64,000 nucleotides of DNA from Niabella drilacis (GCF_900101395.1 NZ_FMZO01000002.1:1-64000), one strand, 5' to 3'. Numbered from the stretch's first letter, positions 15,571 to 25,527 are shown. Notes: a model not told the origin generated them from the sequence alone. Made by a program: numbers and translations.

Positions 15571-17457
15571 TTAGATCATCTGCACGCTTCTTTCTACAAA
15601 GGAAGTAAGATCGGCTCCGGTAAGCATACCCTGTGCCAGCAGTGCCAGGTCAAAGGCCTGCCGCGCCAGTGCCTGCCGGGTATCTGCATTGGTCTCTGCC
15701 AGGATCCTGGTAGCCAGCGGATGGTTGGCATTAATGGCTACTTTGTATTTATCCGGCATGGCCCCGTAAAAACTCATACCACCACCCATGGCGGCCATAT
15801 CTTTCATGCGGCGCATGAACTCATCCATGGTAACGGTTACCGGCATGGCCTCCGCAGAAAGGGTTTCCACGCTTACATCCATCCCTGGTTTGGTAATGGC
15901 TTTTTCAAAAACCTCTTTAATCTCTTTGGTCTGCTCTTCGGATAAATTGCTGGAGATTGTTTCCCCTTTATCGATCAGCTTTTCCAGTACATCGGCATCC
16001 ACCCGCTTGATCTGTGTTTTTTCCAGGTCCCGCTCCAGGTGGCTGATAAAATGATTGTCGAGCGGGCTGTCCATCAGCAACACATCATACCCCTTCCGGT
16101 TGGCAGCCTGTATATAGCCATCCTGCTTTTCGGCATTAGGGGTGTACAGGTACACCAGGTTGCCGTCTTTATCTGTTTGCTCTGGTGCTACAAAGTCTTT
16201 GTATTCATTCAGCGTATAGTAGGCTTTCTTCGTGTTACCCAGCAATACAAAGTCTTTGGCGCGTTCCCAGAATTTGGGTTCGCTGATAGCGCCGTATTTT
16301 ACAAACACACCGATATCACTCCATTTTTCTTCATAGCCTTTACGGTCGTTCTTAAACAGCTCTGCCAGCTTATCCGCTACTTTCTTCGTGATATAGGTAT
16401 TGATCTTTTTTACATTGCCATCTGACTGCAGGAAGGAGCGGGATACGTTCAGCGGGATATCCGGAGAATCGATCACGCCGTGTAACAACATCAGGAACTC
16501 GGGAACGATATCTTTTACCTCATCGGTGATAAATACCTGGCGGCTGTACAGCTTGATCTTGTTGCGCTGTAATTCGATATCGTTCTTGATCTTGGGGAAA
16601 TACAGTACGCCGGTCAGGTGGAAGGGGTAATCCACGTTCAGGTGGATCCAGAACAGCGGGTCCTCGCTCATCGGGTACAGCTCCCGGTAAAAATTCAGGT
16701 AGTCTTCATCCTTCAGTTCACTGGGGGCTTTGGTCCAGATGGGCACGCCCGTATTGATGATATTGGGTACCTCAATGCTTTTGTATTTGGGTTTGCCTTC
16801 CTCGTCTTCGCCGTCGGGCTCGCTTTCTGTTTTAGTGCCAAACTGAACCGGAACCGGAAGAAATTTTGCATATTTGTTCAGGATGCCTTCAATACGGTGC
16901 GTTTCCAGGAAATCCTGGTTCTCCTCGTTCACATAAAGGATCACATCGGTACCCCTGGTGGTACGGGTGCCCTCACTGATCTCAAATTCGGTGCTGCCAT
17001 CACAGGTCCATTTGGCCGGCTCTGCACCCGGCTGAAAACTCAGGGTCTGGATCTCCACGCGGTCGGCCACCATAAATGCCGAATAGAAGCCCAACCCGAA
17101 ACGGCCGATGATTTCCGAAGCATCCTTTGCTTCTTTGAATTTTTCCATAAACTCCTCCGCACCGGAGAAAGCGATCTGGTTGATGTATTTTTTAATTTCT
17201 TCAGCGGTCATCCCGATCCCGTTATCGGAAATAGTGATGGTTTTCGCTTCTTTATCCAGTTTTATCTCCACCAGCGGTTCGCCGATCTCCCCATTAAACT
17301 GGCCCAGGGATGCCAGGCGTTTTGCCTTTTGAATGGCATCTACCGCGTTGGAAACCAACTCACGAAGAAAGATCTCGTGGTCAGAATAAAGGAATTTTTT
17401 AATAATTGGGAAAATATTCTCTGTATGAATGGAAATGGAGCCTTTTTCTTGTATCAT
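15571..17457 (-). CDS. htpG: Molecular chaperone HtpG (Hsp90)
   Basis: The 628-residue protein has the GHKL ATPase domain: FLRELVSNAVDAIQKAK (catalytic Glu, magnesium Asn), ISDNGIGMTAEE, IGRFGLGFYSAFMVAD and the lid. The middle domain follows (YPMSEDPLFWIHLNVDYPFH, LYSRQVFITDE, DIPLNVSRSFLQ), then the C-terminal dimerisation domain (MPDKYKVAINANHPLA). It folds and stabilises client proteins in the cytoplasm with ATP. An acidic insertion (SEPDGEDEEGKPKYK) sits between N and middle domains as in other Bacteroidota Hsp90s. A near-consensus -7 element (TGCATTTG, minus strand) lies upstream. It is a single-gene unit closed by the terminator at 15512. Confidence 0.96.
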   Translation of the reverse strand: MIQEKGSISIHTENIFPIIKKFLYSDHEIFLRELVSNAVDAIQKAKRLASLGQFNGEIGEPLVEIKLDKEAKTITISDNGIGMTAEEIKKYINQIAFSGAEEFMEKFKEAKDASEIIGRFGLGFYSAFMVADRVEIQTLSFQPGAEPAKWTCDGSTEFEISEGTRTTRGTDVILYVNEENQDFLETHRIEGILNKYAKFLPVPVQFGTKTESEPDGEDEEGKPKYKSIEVPNIINTGVPIWTKAPSELKDEDYLNFYRELYPMSEDPLFWIHLNVDYPFHLTGVLYFPKIKNDIELQRNKIKLYSRQVFITDEVKDIVPEFLMLLHGVIDSPDIPLNVSRSFLQSDGNVKKINTYITKKVADKLAELFKNDRKGYEEKWSDIGVFVKYGAISEPKFWERAKDFVLLGNTKKAYYTLNEYKDFVAPEQTDKDGNLVYLYTPNAEKQDGYIQAANRKGYDVLLMDSPLDNHFISHLERDLEKTQIKRVDADVLEKLIDKGETISSNLSEEQTKEIKEVFEKAITKPGMDVSVETLSAEAMPVTVTMDEFMRRMKDMAAMGGGMSFYGAMPDKYKVAINANHPLATRILAETNADTRQALARQAFDLALLAQGMLTGADLTSFVERSVQMI

Positions 17458-17731
17458 AGTTCGTAGAAATTTTTTCTTTATACATCAAATGCAATACCAT
17501 CGCCGGCGTGAAGGTCATTTTGTCAGGTTAGAGCAAGTTTCAGGTTTAATGTTCAATGTTTGAAGTTAAATTCGGTTTCATGCTTGATGTGGCATCTTCA
17601 TCGGAGAAAAGATCATCAAATATAACCAGATCTTCATTTTCACATTTCCACATCTTCAAATTTTCAAATCCCCCCATATTAATTTTCTCTTATTTATCAT
17701 CGTTCCCGGTGGTCGTTAAAAGCAAAAACGA

Positions 17732-17739
17732 TAAATTTG
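17732..17739 (+). promoter_or_regulatory. Promoter -7 element of the YncE/phosphatase gene
   Basis: TAAATTTG matches TAnnTTTG exactly and ends only 4 bases before ATG 17744, so the mRNA may be almost leaderless. Confidence 0.5.
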
Positions 17740-17743
17740 TAAC

Positions 17744-20185
17744 ATGAATCCGGTATCCCGCTTTTTTGCTGCAATTGCACTGGCTGTAATGATTGTCCCC
17801 GGTTTTTCGCAGCCCCGGGTTGAACGTGATAAAATCCTGCTTCCCAATGGCTGGTCATTGACGCCTGCCGGCACCCACCTGCCCCTGGGAGATCTTCCGC
17901 TGAACCTGGTAATCAGCAACAGCGGACATCTGGCTGCGGTTACCAATAACGGGCAAAGCACACAAACGCTTGACCTGGTCGACCTGGTGGCAAGGAAAAG
18001 AGCGGATAGCATCGTCATCGCCAAATCCTGGTACGGACTGGCTTTCAGTAGTAACGACCGGTACCTGTATGCATCCGGCGGGCATGATAATGTTGTAAAA
18101 AGATATGCAATACAAAACAACCACCTGGCTTTAAAAGATTCCTTTGTGTTGGGTGAAAAATGGCCGAACCGTATCGGTACCGCGGGGCTGGATGTGGATG
18201 ATAAAACCAGCAACCAGCTTTTTGTGGTTACCCGGGAAGACAGCAGCCTGTATATATTTGACCTGGCTACCCGAAAGATAAAAAGTAAAACGGGCCTGGG
18301 ATCAGAGGCATACACCTGCAAACTATCGCCCGACCGGAAAAAATTATATATCAGCGTTTGGGGAGGCGGAAAATTATTGGTATGGGATGTAGCAGCACAA
18401 AAGATCACGGCGAGCATCGCCACCGGCAATCATCCCAATGAAATTTGTATCAGCAAAAACGGAAAACTGCTGTATGTGGCCAATGCCAATGATAATTCGG
18501 TGTCAGTGATCCATACAGTTACCAACAGGGTGATCGAAACATTGAATGCGGCCCTGTATCCCAATGCGCCCAGCGGTTCCACCAGCAATGGGGTAGCCCT
18601 TTCAGCAGATGGGAAGACCCTTTACGTGGCCAATGCAGATAATAACTGCCTGGCGGTTTTCGATGTGTCGGTTCCTTCAAAATCGGTTTCCAAAGGATTT
18701 ATCCCGGTGGGCTGGTACCCGACAAACGTGAAAGTAGCGGGCAAACAGATCCTGGTTACCAACGGCAAAGGGATGTCTTCCATGGCCAATCCATACGGCC
18801 CTAACCCGGTGAATAAAAAAGAAGTGGTGTTGCGGCATGCCGGTGATAGCCGCCGCCCGGCACAGGTACAATATATAGCCGGGTTGTTTCGCGGTACGTT
18901 GAGTTTTATCAACACACCCGCACCGGCACAGCTGGCCGTATATTCACATGCGGTTTACCAGAACACACCTTATTCAAAAGACAGGGAGCTGACGGCCCAG
19001 GGCGAGGAGGGGAATCCCGTGCCCATGAAGGTTGGCGCTGCTTCTCCCATCAAACACGTGTTTTATGTGATCAAGGAAAACCGGACCTATGACCAGGTGC
19101 TGGGAGATGTTACCCGCGGCAACGGGGATAGCAGTCTCTGCCTGTTTGGTGAAACGATCACTCCCAACCAGCATAAGATCGTGAGCAATTTTGTATTGCT
19201 CGATAATTTTTATGTGGATGCGGAAGTGAGTGCCGACGGGCATAACTGGAGCATGGGAGCCTATGCAACTGATTATCTTGAAAAGACCTGGCCTTCCAGC
19301 TACGGCGGCCGCGGCGGTACCTATGGCGGGGAAGGGGAGCGTAAGATCGCCAACAACCGGGATGGATTTATTTGGGATCATGCAGCGCGCAACAGGGTGT
19401 CGTTCCGTACCTACGGGGAATTTGTAGATAATGGTAAGGCGAAGCTGGATGTGCTCAAAGGCCGTTTTGCCCCGGGCTATACTGGTTATGACCTGGGTGT
19501 GGCTGATACCACCCGCTTCCGGCAATGGAAACATGATTTTGATTCGCTGGTGGCGGCGAATGCGCTTCCGCAGTTAACAACGCTGCGCTTTGGCAATGAT
19601 CATACGGAGGGTATGCGTGCCGGACGCAAAACACCCTTCGCCCACGTAGCGGACAATGACCTGGCGGTGGGGATGTTTGTGGACTATATCAGCAAAAGCC
19701 CTATCTGGAAAGAATGCGCCATCTTTATCCTGGAAGACGATGCCCAAAACGGACCGGATCATGTGGATGCGCACCGGAGTACGGCCTATGTGATCAGCCC
19801 TTATGTAAAACGGCGGGCGGTAGATCATACTATGTATTCCACTTCCGGCATGCTGCATACCATCGAACTGATCCTGGGGATGCCGCCTATGACGCAATAC
19901 GATGCAGCTGCAACACCCCTGTGGCGTTGTTTTACCGCGACACCCGACTACACTGCATTTGATCATGTACCCGCAACCATCAACCTGCTGGAACGCAATC
20001 CTGCGCAGGGAAAACTGGCCGTCTGGAGCGAACAGTTTGACTGGTCGAAGGAAGATGCCGTTCCGGACCTGGTGTTCAATGATATCCTCTGGATGGGCAT
20101 CAGGGGAACCCCGGCCCCCTCGCCGGTGCGGGCGGCATTCCTGAAATTCCCGGAAAAGAAAAAGAAAGCGGATGATGATGATTGA
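17744..20185 (+). CDS. YncE-type beta-propeller fused to alkaline-phosphatase-superfamily phosphoesterase
   Basis: The 813-residue secreted protein (signal MNPVSRFFAAIALAVMIVPG) begins with a seven-bladed YVTN/YncE propeller over about residues 40-390 (repeats such as GKLLYVANANDNSVSVI and GKTLYVANADNNCLAVFD). From about residue 430 a phosphoesterase of the alkaline-phosphatase/phospholipase C superfamily follows: HVFYVIKENRTYDQVLGD, NFYVDAEVSADGHNWS, FGNDHTEGMR, FILEDDAQNGPDHVDAHR. It probably hydrolyses phosphate esters or phospholipids outside the inner membrane. The fusion is recurrent in Bacteroidota. The C-terminus is a charged KKKKADDDD tail. Confidence 0.85.
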   Translation: MNPVSRFFAAIALAVMIVPGFSQPRVERDKILLPNGWSLTPAGTHLPLGDLPLNLVISNSGHLAAVTNNGQSTQTLDLVDLVARKRADSIVIAKSWYGLAFSSNDRYLYASGGHDNVVKRYAIQNNHLALKDSFVLGEKWPNRIGTAGLDVDDKTSNQLFVVTREDSSLYIFDLATRKIKSKTGLGSEAYTCKLSPDRKKLYISVWGGGKLLVWDVAAQKITASIATGNHPNEICISKNGKLLYVANANDNSVSVIHTVTNRVIETLNAALYPNAPSGSTSNGVALSADGKTLYVANADNNCLAVFDVSVPSKSVSKGFIPVGWYPTNVKVAGKQILVTNGKGMSSMANPYGPNPVNKKEVVLRHAGDSRRPAQVQYIAGLFRGTLSFINTPAPAQLAVYSHAVYQNTPYSKDRELTAQGEEGNPVPMKVGAASPIKHVFYVIKENRTYDQVLGDVTRGNGDSSLCLFGETITPNQHKIVSNFVLLDNFYVDAEVSADGHNWSMGAYATDYLEKTWPSSYGGRGGTYGGEGERKIANNRDGFIWDHAARNRVSFRTYGEFVDNGKAKLDVLKGRFAPGYTGYDLGVADTTRFRQWKHDFDSLVAANALPQLTTLRFGNDHTEGMRAGRKTPFAHVADNDLAVGMFVDYISKSPIWKECAIFILEDDAQNGPDHVDAHRSTAYVISPYVKRRAVDHTMYSTSGMLHTIELILGMPPMTQYDAAATPLWRCFTATPDYTAFDHVPATINLLERNPAQGKLAVWSEQFDWSKEDAVPDLVFNDILWMGIRGTPAPSPVRAAFLKFPEKKKKADDDD

Positions 20186-20282
20186 TCATTTGCGAACCAG
20201 GCGGTTTGGTTTCCCGCAACGACGCTAAGGAGCAACGGGCGCAGCGAATCAGCTGTTTACCACCAGGGCCCAAAGACACAAG

Positions 20283-20305
20283 CTGCACTAGGGTGCAGTT
20301 TTTTT
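20283..20305 (+). terminator. Rho-independent terminator
   Basis: Perfect stem CTGCAC / GTGCAG with loop TAGG, followed by seven T, 97 bases after the YncE/phosphatase stop. Confidence 0.8.
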
Positions 20306-20471
20306 GTGTTTCTTGGTGGGTGGCTCCCGTTTCACGCAAGGGCTCAAGGCATCAGTCTGTCTTTGTACCGCTCTATGTCTCACAAGTCGCCCCAGTCCCC
20401 TGTTGCCTGCTGCCGGGGTATGCTGTTATTAGTGCCCCTTCTTATTACCTTCTGTCATCTTGTCCTTGCGA

Positions 20472-21806
20472 CTATATCAATTGCCCTTTGGCCTTCTTCA
20501 GAAACCGCAGCGTTAAAAACAATGCAGAAACGGTAAGACCTACGATCAATCCCAGCCAGATGCCCACACCACCCATATTAAAATGAAAGGCCAGCAGGCA
20601 TCCGATAGGAATGCCCAGTACCCAATAGGCGATGGCGATAAAGATGGTGGGAATATTTACGTCTTTGATACCCCGCAGCAAACCGGCACTGATGGCCTGG
20701 ATGGAATCGGAGATCTGGAAAACGGCCGCCAGCAACAGGAAGGTAGCGGCAAGCGACAGTACCTCCGTATTATTGTTAAACAGGTGGGGCAGCTGGTTGC
20801 GCAACAAAATAAACAGCAGGCAGCAGAAAGATCCATAGATCAGCGCCAGCACAATCGTGCTTTTGCCGATCACGGAAATCCGTTTCAGATCCCTTGCCCC
20901 AAAGGCGGTACTGACGCGGATAGAGCCGGCCTGCGAAAGGCCCATCGACACCATAAACGTAAACGAAGCGCAGCTCAATGCGATCTGGTGCGCCGCCTGT
21001 GTGGTGGCATGGATCGTGCCCATCAGGATGCCTGAAACGGCAAAGGCCCCGGCTTCCATCCCGATCTGGAGACTACTGGGGATCCCGATCTTTAACAGCT
21101 GCCTGAATGTGGGACCATGCAGTTTCCACTGGTTCCTTGCAACAGCGATATAGGGCCGGAACACCCGGTGGTTCAGGATCACCAGGGCCAGGGCAATAAA
21201 AATGGCCGTACGCGTAATAAGCGTGGCATAACCGGCACCGATCAGTCCAAACTCCCGAACGCCCCAATGCCCGTAAATGAACACCCAGTTCAGGAGCGCA
21301 TTTAACGGTATGGCCGTTATGGATAATACCATGGCTGTTTTGGTATACTGGAGCCCGTCTGCAAATTGCTTCAGGGTCATAAACAGGATCATGGGGATAA
21401 TGGAAAGGCCCATAACCCGCATCAGGGGCGCCGCATAGGCTACTACCTCCGGGTCCTGGTCCAGGTGATAAAGCACTTCGGTGCCTGCAACAATGGCCGC
21501 TGCAATTACAATAGCGGCAAGGGTGCAGAGAATAAACCCGTTATAAAGGTAATGCGAGATCAGCTGGCGATCGTATTTCCCATGCGCCAGTGACACCATC
21601 TGTGCCACAGAAATGGTGACGCCGATGCCCAATACAAAAGGAATATTGATCACGTTGAGTACCAGCGCAGCAGCAGCCAGCTCTTTATACCCCAGTGCGC
21701 CGATCATTGCGGTATCTACCAGGTGCAAAGAGATCTGCGCAATTTCACCCAGTATAATGGGAAATGCGAGCAGTAAGGTATTTCTGGCCTCTTTCTTGTA
21801 ATTCAT
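20472..21806 (-). CDS. MATE-family multidrug efflux transporter
   Basis: The 444-residue integral membrane protein has twelve predicted segments in two halves. Typical MATE features are the N-terminal LLLAFPIILGEIAQISLHLVD (helix 1 with substrate-path residues), MIGALGYKELAAAAL, and the second-half counterpart GIPSSLQIGMEAGAFAVSG with GTIHATTQAAHQIA. It should export cationic drugs or metabolites in exchange for Na+ or H+. The substrate is not predictable. It has an exact -7 element just upstream and no partner gene. Confidence 0.92.
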   Translation of the reverse strand: MNYKKEARNTLLLAFPIILGEIAQISLHLVDTAMIGALGYKELAAAALVLNVINIPFVLGIGVTISVAQMVSLAHGKYDRQLISHYLYNGFILCTLAAIVIAAAIVAGTEVLYHLDQDPEVVAYAAPLMRVMGLSIIPMILFMTLKQFADGLQYTKTAMVLSITAIPLNALLNWVFIYGHWGVREFGLIGAGYATLITRTAIFIALALVILNHRVFRPYIAVARNQWKLHGPTFRQLLKIGIPSSLQIGMEAGAFAVSGILMGTIHATTQAAHQIALSCASFTFMVSMGLSQAGSIRVSTAFGARDLKRISVIGKSTIVLALIYGSFCCLLFILLRNQLPHLFNNNTEVLSLAATFLLLAAVFQISDSIQAISAGLLRGIKDVNIPTIFIAIAYWVLGIPIGCLLAFHFNMGGVGIWLGLIVGLTVSALFLTLRFLKKAKGQLI

Positions 21807-21813
21807 AGACGGG

Positions 21814-21821
21814 CAAAATTA
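21814..21821 (-). promoter_or_regulatory. Promoter -7 element of the MATE gene
   Basis: On the minus strand this reads TAATTTTG (TAnnTTTG), 7 bases before the ATG, implying a leaderless or near-leaderless transcript. Confidence 0.5.
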
Positions 21822-21884
21822 GCATTCATAAATGACGGATAAAATTTAAACAGCATAATTTTTTATATTTTCGGAGAACAGGAA

Positions 21885-21974
21885 TTGAGATTTGAGAATC
21901 CAGGATCGGGAAACCGGAAATGAGCATCCGGCATTACAGATCTGGTCTCTTTTATCTCGGATCTCAAATCTCAA
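21885..21974. repeat. Hairpin made of the genome's degenerate 'GAGATTTGAGA' repeat words
   Basis: TTGAGATTTGAGA (21885-21897) and its exact reverse complement TCTCAAATCTCAA (21962-21974) form a 13-bp stem around 64 bases of similar low-complexity text. The right arm ends 12 bases before the DUF445 start codon, so it would lie in that mRNA's leader or promoter. The same words recur in other gaps of this window. Confidence 0.7.
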
Positions 21975-21986
21975 CGCTCCAATAAA

Positions 21987-23252
21987 ATGAAAATGAACAA
22001 TGAAATACGGTCGGCTGATGCACTAAAAGCCGCACAGCTCAGAAAACATAAGGCCCTGGCCACCGGCTTATTCTTATTGATGACGCTGGTATTCCTGGGC
22101 TGTGTATTCCTGTTAAAGACCCGGACGGACGTCTGGATCGGGTATGTGAAGGCATTTGCCGAGGCTGCCATGGTGGGCGCCCTGGCCGATTGGTTTGCCG
22201 TAACAGCCCTGTTTCACCATCCGATGGGAATACCCATTCCCCATACCAACCTGATCGAGAACAGCAAGAAAAGCATTGGTGATAACCTCGGGAATTTTGT
22301 AGTAACTAATTTTCTGAATGCGAAAACATTGCGGCCTTATATCGACCGGCTCGAATTGAGCACGCTTGCTGCCGCCTGGCTGATCAAGCCGCAAAATGTG
22401 CAGTTGCTGGTAACGGAGGCATCCAGGTTGCTGAAACGGATGATCGAAACTTCGGATGCCCCGGTGATCACAGGATTTATTGCCCGTAAGGCGGGAGCGC
22501 TGCTGGAAGGCGTACGGTTGAATGAAGTAGTGGCAAACGGACTGGGGCTGATCGTGCAGCGGGGCGATCATGAACGGGTATTGAATTTTGTGCTGGGGAA
22601 GGTACGCAACTACGTGATCGAAAATGAAGCACTGGTAAAACAGCGGGTAAAAGAACAAAGTCATTTCCTGATTCCCGGGTTTGTAAATAATTATATTGCA
22701 ACCAAACTCACCAGCGGTATCGCCACCTATCTGCAGGAGATCGAAAAGGACCCGCAGCACCGGATCCGGAAGGATTTTAACAAGCAGCTGCTGACGTTTA
22801 CCGAAACACTGAAAACAAGCCCGGAATGGCAGCGCGACCTGGAATCATTGAAGAATGACCTGCTTACACCTCAAAAGCTGGAACAATATGCGGGAGACAT
22901 CTGGAAGCGGTTGCAGGCACAGGTGCTCCAGGACCTTTCGGCAGGGGATTCTGCATTGCGCCGGTATTTTAAAAAATCGGTGGAAGAACTGGCGGTCAAC
23001 CTGCAGCAGGATGCGGAAATGCGTGCAAAGATCGACGGCTGGATCCGTTATAATGCCTATTATTATATCCTGCGCAATACGAAGCAGGCCGGTGCACTGA
23101 TCAGTAATACCGTGGGCAATTGGGAGGGAAAGGAACTGAGCAATAAGCTGGAACTGGAAGTGGGAAAGGACCTCCAGTTCATCCGCATCAATGGTACCCT
23201 GGTGGGTGGCATTGTGGGGTTATTGATCTATACCGTAAGCCGGCTCTTATAG
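21987..23252 (+). CDS. DUF445 membrane-associated protein
   Basis: The 421-residue protein has an N-terminal membrane segment (LATGLFLLMTLVFLGCVFLL), a second hydrophobic region (FAEAAMVGALADWFAVTALF), the family signature HHPMGIPIPHTNLIENSKKS, a long helical middle, and a C-terminal membrane segment (GTLVGGIVGLLIYTVSRLL). DUF445 (YjiN-like) proteins are of unknown function and may work at the envelope. The long helices suggest a coiled-coil or tetrahelical stalk in the periplasm. MKMNNE offers two starts six bases apart. Confidence 0.85.
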   Translation: MKMNNEIRSADALKAAQLRKHKALATGLFLLMTLVFLGCVFLLKTRTDVWIGYVKAFAEAAMVGALADWFAVTALFHHPMGIPIPHTNLIENSKKSIGDNLGNFVVTNFLNAKTLRPYIDRLELSTLAAAWLIKPQNVQLLVTEASRLLKRMIETSDAPVITGFIARKAGALLEGVRLNEVVANGLGLIVQRGDHERVLNFVLGKVRNYVIENEALVKQRVKEQSHFLIPGFVNNYIATKLTSGIATYLQEIEKDPQHRIRKDFNKQLLTFTETLKTSPEWQRDLESLKNDLLTPQKLEQYAGDIWKRLQAQVLQDLSAGDSALRRYFKKSVEELAVNLQQDAEMRAKIDGWIRYNAYYYILRNTKQAGALISNTVGNWEGKELSNKLELEVGKDLQFIRINGTLVGGIVGLLIYTVSRLL

Positions 23253-23453
23253 GCGACAGGTGATCGTGAACCGCTTCCGCTATTTTGCTTTTTGGGTGGA
23301 TCCGTTGTAACGGGAAGGAGCGCCTATATCGGGGTTCTTTTCTCCCAGGCGGTTTTCTTATCCTGATGCTAATAAGGATCTCTGCGGATTATTTTGCGGC
23401 GCCGTCAACGGCAGGGATAGTACAATGTCGAAACATCCCTTATACGTTGTCCG

Positions 23454-24824
23454 TTATGACTGCTTTCTGAGATGATAGGCCTTGGTTTTCGTAAAAGCCC
23501 GTAATCCCGAATGGGACAGCGTGGCGCCAAACCCTGAATGGTTACGGCCGCTCCAGGGCAATGCCGCACTTACACGGTCGCAGCAATTCCAGTACCCCGT
23601 TCCGGCATCCACCTGTTGCAGAATGGCGGCGGCCCTTTCGGGATCGCTGCTGTATACGGCTGCGGTAAGTCCATATTCCGTATCTTTCATTTGCGCAATA
23701 GCCGCGGCATCATCCTTTACCTTCATAATGCCGATCACCGGTCCGAAGGATTCCTCTTTCATCACGAGCATATCGGCGGTAACATTGGTGAGCACGGTGG
23801 GCTCAAAATAATAGCCTTTTCCTGCTGCTTTTTTCCCGCCGGTGATAATCGTGGCTCCTTTGCGTACTGCGTCTTCGATCTGCCCATTCAGTACGGCGAT
23901 CTGTTCCTTGCGGGTGAGCGGTCCAAAATATACGCCTTCTTCTGTAGGTGCACCGGTTTTCCAGGAAGTCAGTTCCTTTACAAAAGCGTCTACATAGGCG
24001 TCGTATTGGTGCTCATGTACATAGATCCGTTCTACAGAGCAACAGCTTTGTCCGTTATTATAAAATGCACCGTCCGCGGTAGCGGCTGCTACGGCTGCAA
24101 TATCCGCCACATCGGCTGCTACGTACAGCGGATCCTTGCCGCCCAGCTCGCACTGGCAGGGCACCATCTTTGCGGCTACCTTATTATAAATAAAATGCCC
24201 AGTCTTATAACTGCCGGTAAAATAATAACCGTCAAAGGGCATGTCCAGAATGGCAGCGCCTACAGTGCCGGTACCAATGGCTGTAAGAAACAGATCGGAG
24301 TCCAGCCCGGCTTCCTTCCATAGCCGTTCTATTTCCAGCCCTGTAAGGGATGCATATTCCGAGGGCTTATACAACACCGCATTGCCGGCCAGCAAAGCGG
24401 GTACAAATACATTCACTCCCACCAGGTAGGGATAGTTCCAGGCAGAGATATTGGCGATCACTCCCAGGGGTTCATATACGATCCGTTCCTCCATATCGGC
24501 GGTTTCGCTCATCACTTCATCGCCCAGGTATTTAGCCGCATTTGCAGTGAGCCAGCTGATACGGCCAATGGCGCCGCGGATCTCGTTGGCGGATTGGGAG
24601 AGGGGCTTTCCTACCTCACTGGTCAATACCTGCGAAAGGGTGGCGGTATGTGCTTCCAGCAATGCACTGAATTTTTTAACTACAGCGATCCGCTCTTCCA
24701 GCGGGCGCGCCTGCCAGGCGGGCTGGGCCGCTTTCAGCCGCTGCCATTTTTCCCGGAGGCTTTGTGCATTATCTTCTGTAAGGGTTGCGATCCGCTCTTC
24801 TGTGGCGGGATTGATAACTTCCAT
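23454..24824 (-). CDS. Aldehyde dehydrogenase, predicted gamma-glutamyl-aminoaldehyde oxidation
   Basis: The 456-residue NAD(P)-dependent aldehyde dehydrogenase has the general-base Glu226 in CELGGKDP and the catalytic Cys261 in NNGQSCCSVER. NISAWNYP and YFTGSYKTG line the cofactor site. ESFGPVIGIMKV and NHSGFGATLSHSGLRAFTKTK complete the family signature. It is the last gene of the gamma-glutamylation cluster, three bases after the C26 hydrolase stop. The context predicts oxidation of a gamma-glutamyl-aminoaldehyde (gamma-glutamyl-aminoacetaldehyde if ethanolamine is the substrate) to the acid. The reaction class is certain; the substrate is inferred. Confidence 0.92.
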   Translation of the reverse strand: MEVINPATEERIATLTEDNAQSLREKWQRLKAAQPAWQARPLEERIAVVKKFSALLEAHTATLSQVLTSEVGKPLSQSANEIRGAIGRISWLTANAAKYLGDEVMSETADMEERIVYEPLGVIANISAWNYPYLVGVNVFVPALLAGNAVLYKPSEYASLTGLEIERLWKEAGLDSDLFLTAIGTGTVGAAILDMPFDGYYFTGSYKTGHFIYNKVAAKMVPCQCELGGKDPLYVAADVADIAAVAAATADGAFYNNGQSCCSVERIYVHEHQYDAYVDAFVKELTSWKTGAPTEEGVYFGPLTRKEQIAVLNGQIEDAVRKGATIITGGKKAAGKGYYFEPTVLTNVTADMLVMKEESFGPVIGIMKVKDDAAAIAQMKDTEYGLTAAVYSSDPERAAAILQQVDAGTGYWNCCDRVSAALPWSGRNHSGFGATLSHSGLRAFTKTKAYHLRKQS

Positions 24825-24827
24825 GTA

Positions 24828-25523
24828 TTATTTACTTTGTATGGCTTCTAAAAATAGTTCCCTTATTCTTTGGGATGGCGGAGTTTGTTGCAGTCCGAAA
24901 TGATACATCCGTTCCGGGTGCCACTGCACGCATAAGAGGAAGGGATGGCTGCTTGGAGACAGGCGTTCCAGGGCTTCTGCTACACCATCCGGTGCCGTGG
25001 CGGTGATCTGTAAATCCCGGCCAAGGTTGCCGATGGCCTGGTGGTGTGCACTGTTTACGGCGCATAGCTCGCTACCAACGGCCTGGTACAGGATACTATC
25101 GTTTTTAATATGAATACCATGTACTTTATCCCGGCTATTGGCTACTTTATGGACCTCGTTCCGGGCTCCCAGGTCCTGTACGAGGGTGCCCCCATAAATG
25201 CAGTTGATCAGCTGCATGCCCCTGCAGATGCCCAGTACCGGGAGGCCCTGGTCCTGCGCCTGCCGGAAAACAGCGGTCTCAAAAGCATCCCGTTCTTCCT
25301 GGAAATGATCCGGGGCATTGAGGTACCCGTCCTTGCCGGAATAATATCCCGGTGCAATATCCACGCCACCGGATAGCACGATGCCGTCGCAGGCCGCCGC
25401 CGCATCCAGGTTGTTCAGTTCCGCAGAAAGGGTTATTACCTCAATGGCATCATCGCCTTTGAGCCAGCGGGCATAGTTGGCATGTTTGGATTCCGACCCG
25501 GTGTATGTTAATCCGATCTTCAT
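24828..25523 (-). CDS. Class C26 gamma-glutamyl hydrolase (PuuD-like glutamine amidotransferase fold)
   Basis: I start this at ATG 25523 (MKIGLTYTGSESKHANYARW), which fits the family; the open frame further upstream overlaps the dehydrogenase. The 231-residue protein has the class I amidotransferase triad: Cys100 in LGICRGMQL, His202 and Glu204 in VQWHPER. The oxyanion strand LSGGVDIAPGYY and NSAHHQAIGNLG match the gamma-glutamyl-GABA hydrolase (PuuD) group. It should cleave the gamma-glutamyl amide at the end of the pathway and release glutamate plus the amino acid. It is spaced 4 bases from the Fe-ADH and 3 from the aldehyde dehydrogenase. Confidence 0.9.
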   Translation of the reverse strand: MKIGLTYTGSESKHANYARWLKGDDAIEVITLSAELNNLDAAAACDGIVLSGGVDIAPGYYSGKDGYLNAPDHFQEERDAFETAVFRQAQDQGLPVLGICRGMQLINCIYGGTLVQDLGARNEVHKVANSRDKVHGIHIKNDSILYQAVGSELCAVNSAHHQAIGNLGRDLQITATAPDGVAEALERLSPSSHPFLLCVQWHPERMYHFGLQQTPPSQRIRELFLEAIQSK

Positions 25524-25527
25524 GTGT

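Noticed and set aside
16618-17466. Open frame of 282 codons on the plus strand opposite htpG
   Set aside because: HtpG on the other strand is unmistakable, and the plus-strand translation has no recognisable motif.
21885-21974. Riboswitch in front of the DUF445 gene
   Set aside because: The paired arms consist of the same low-complexity words found in other gaps, and no known riboswitch core is visible.
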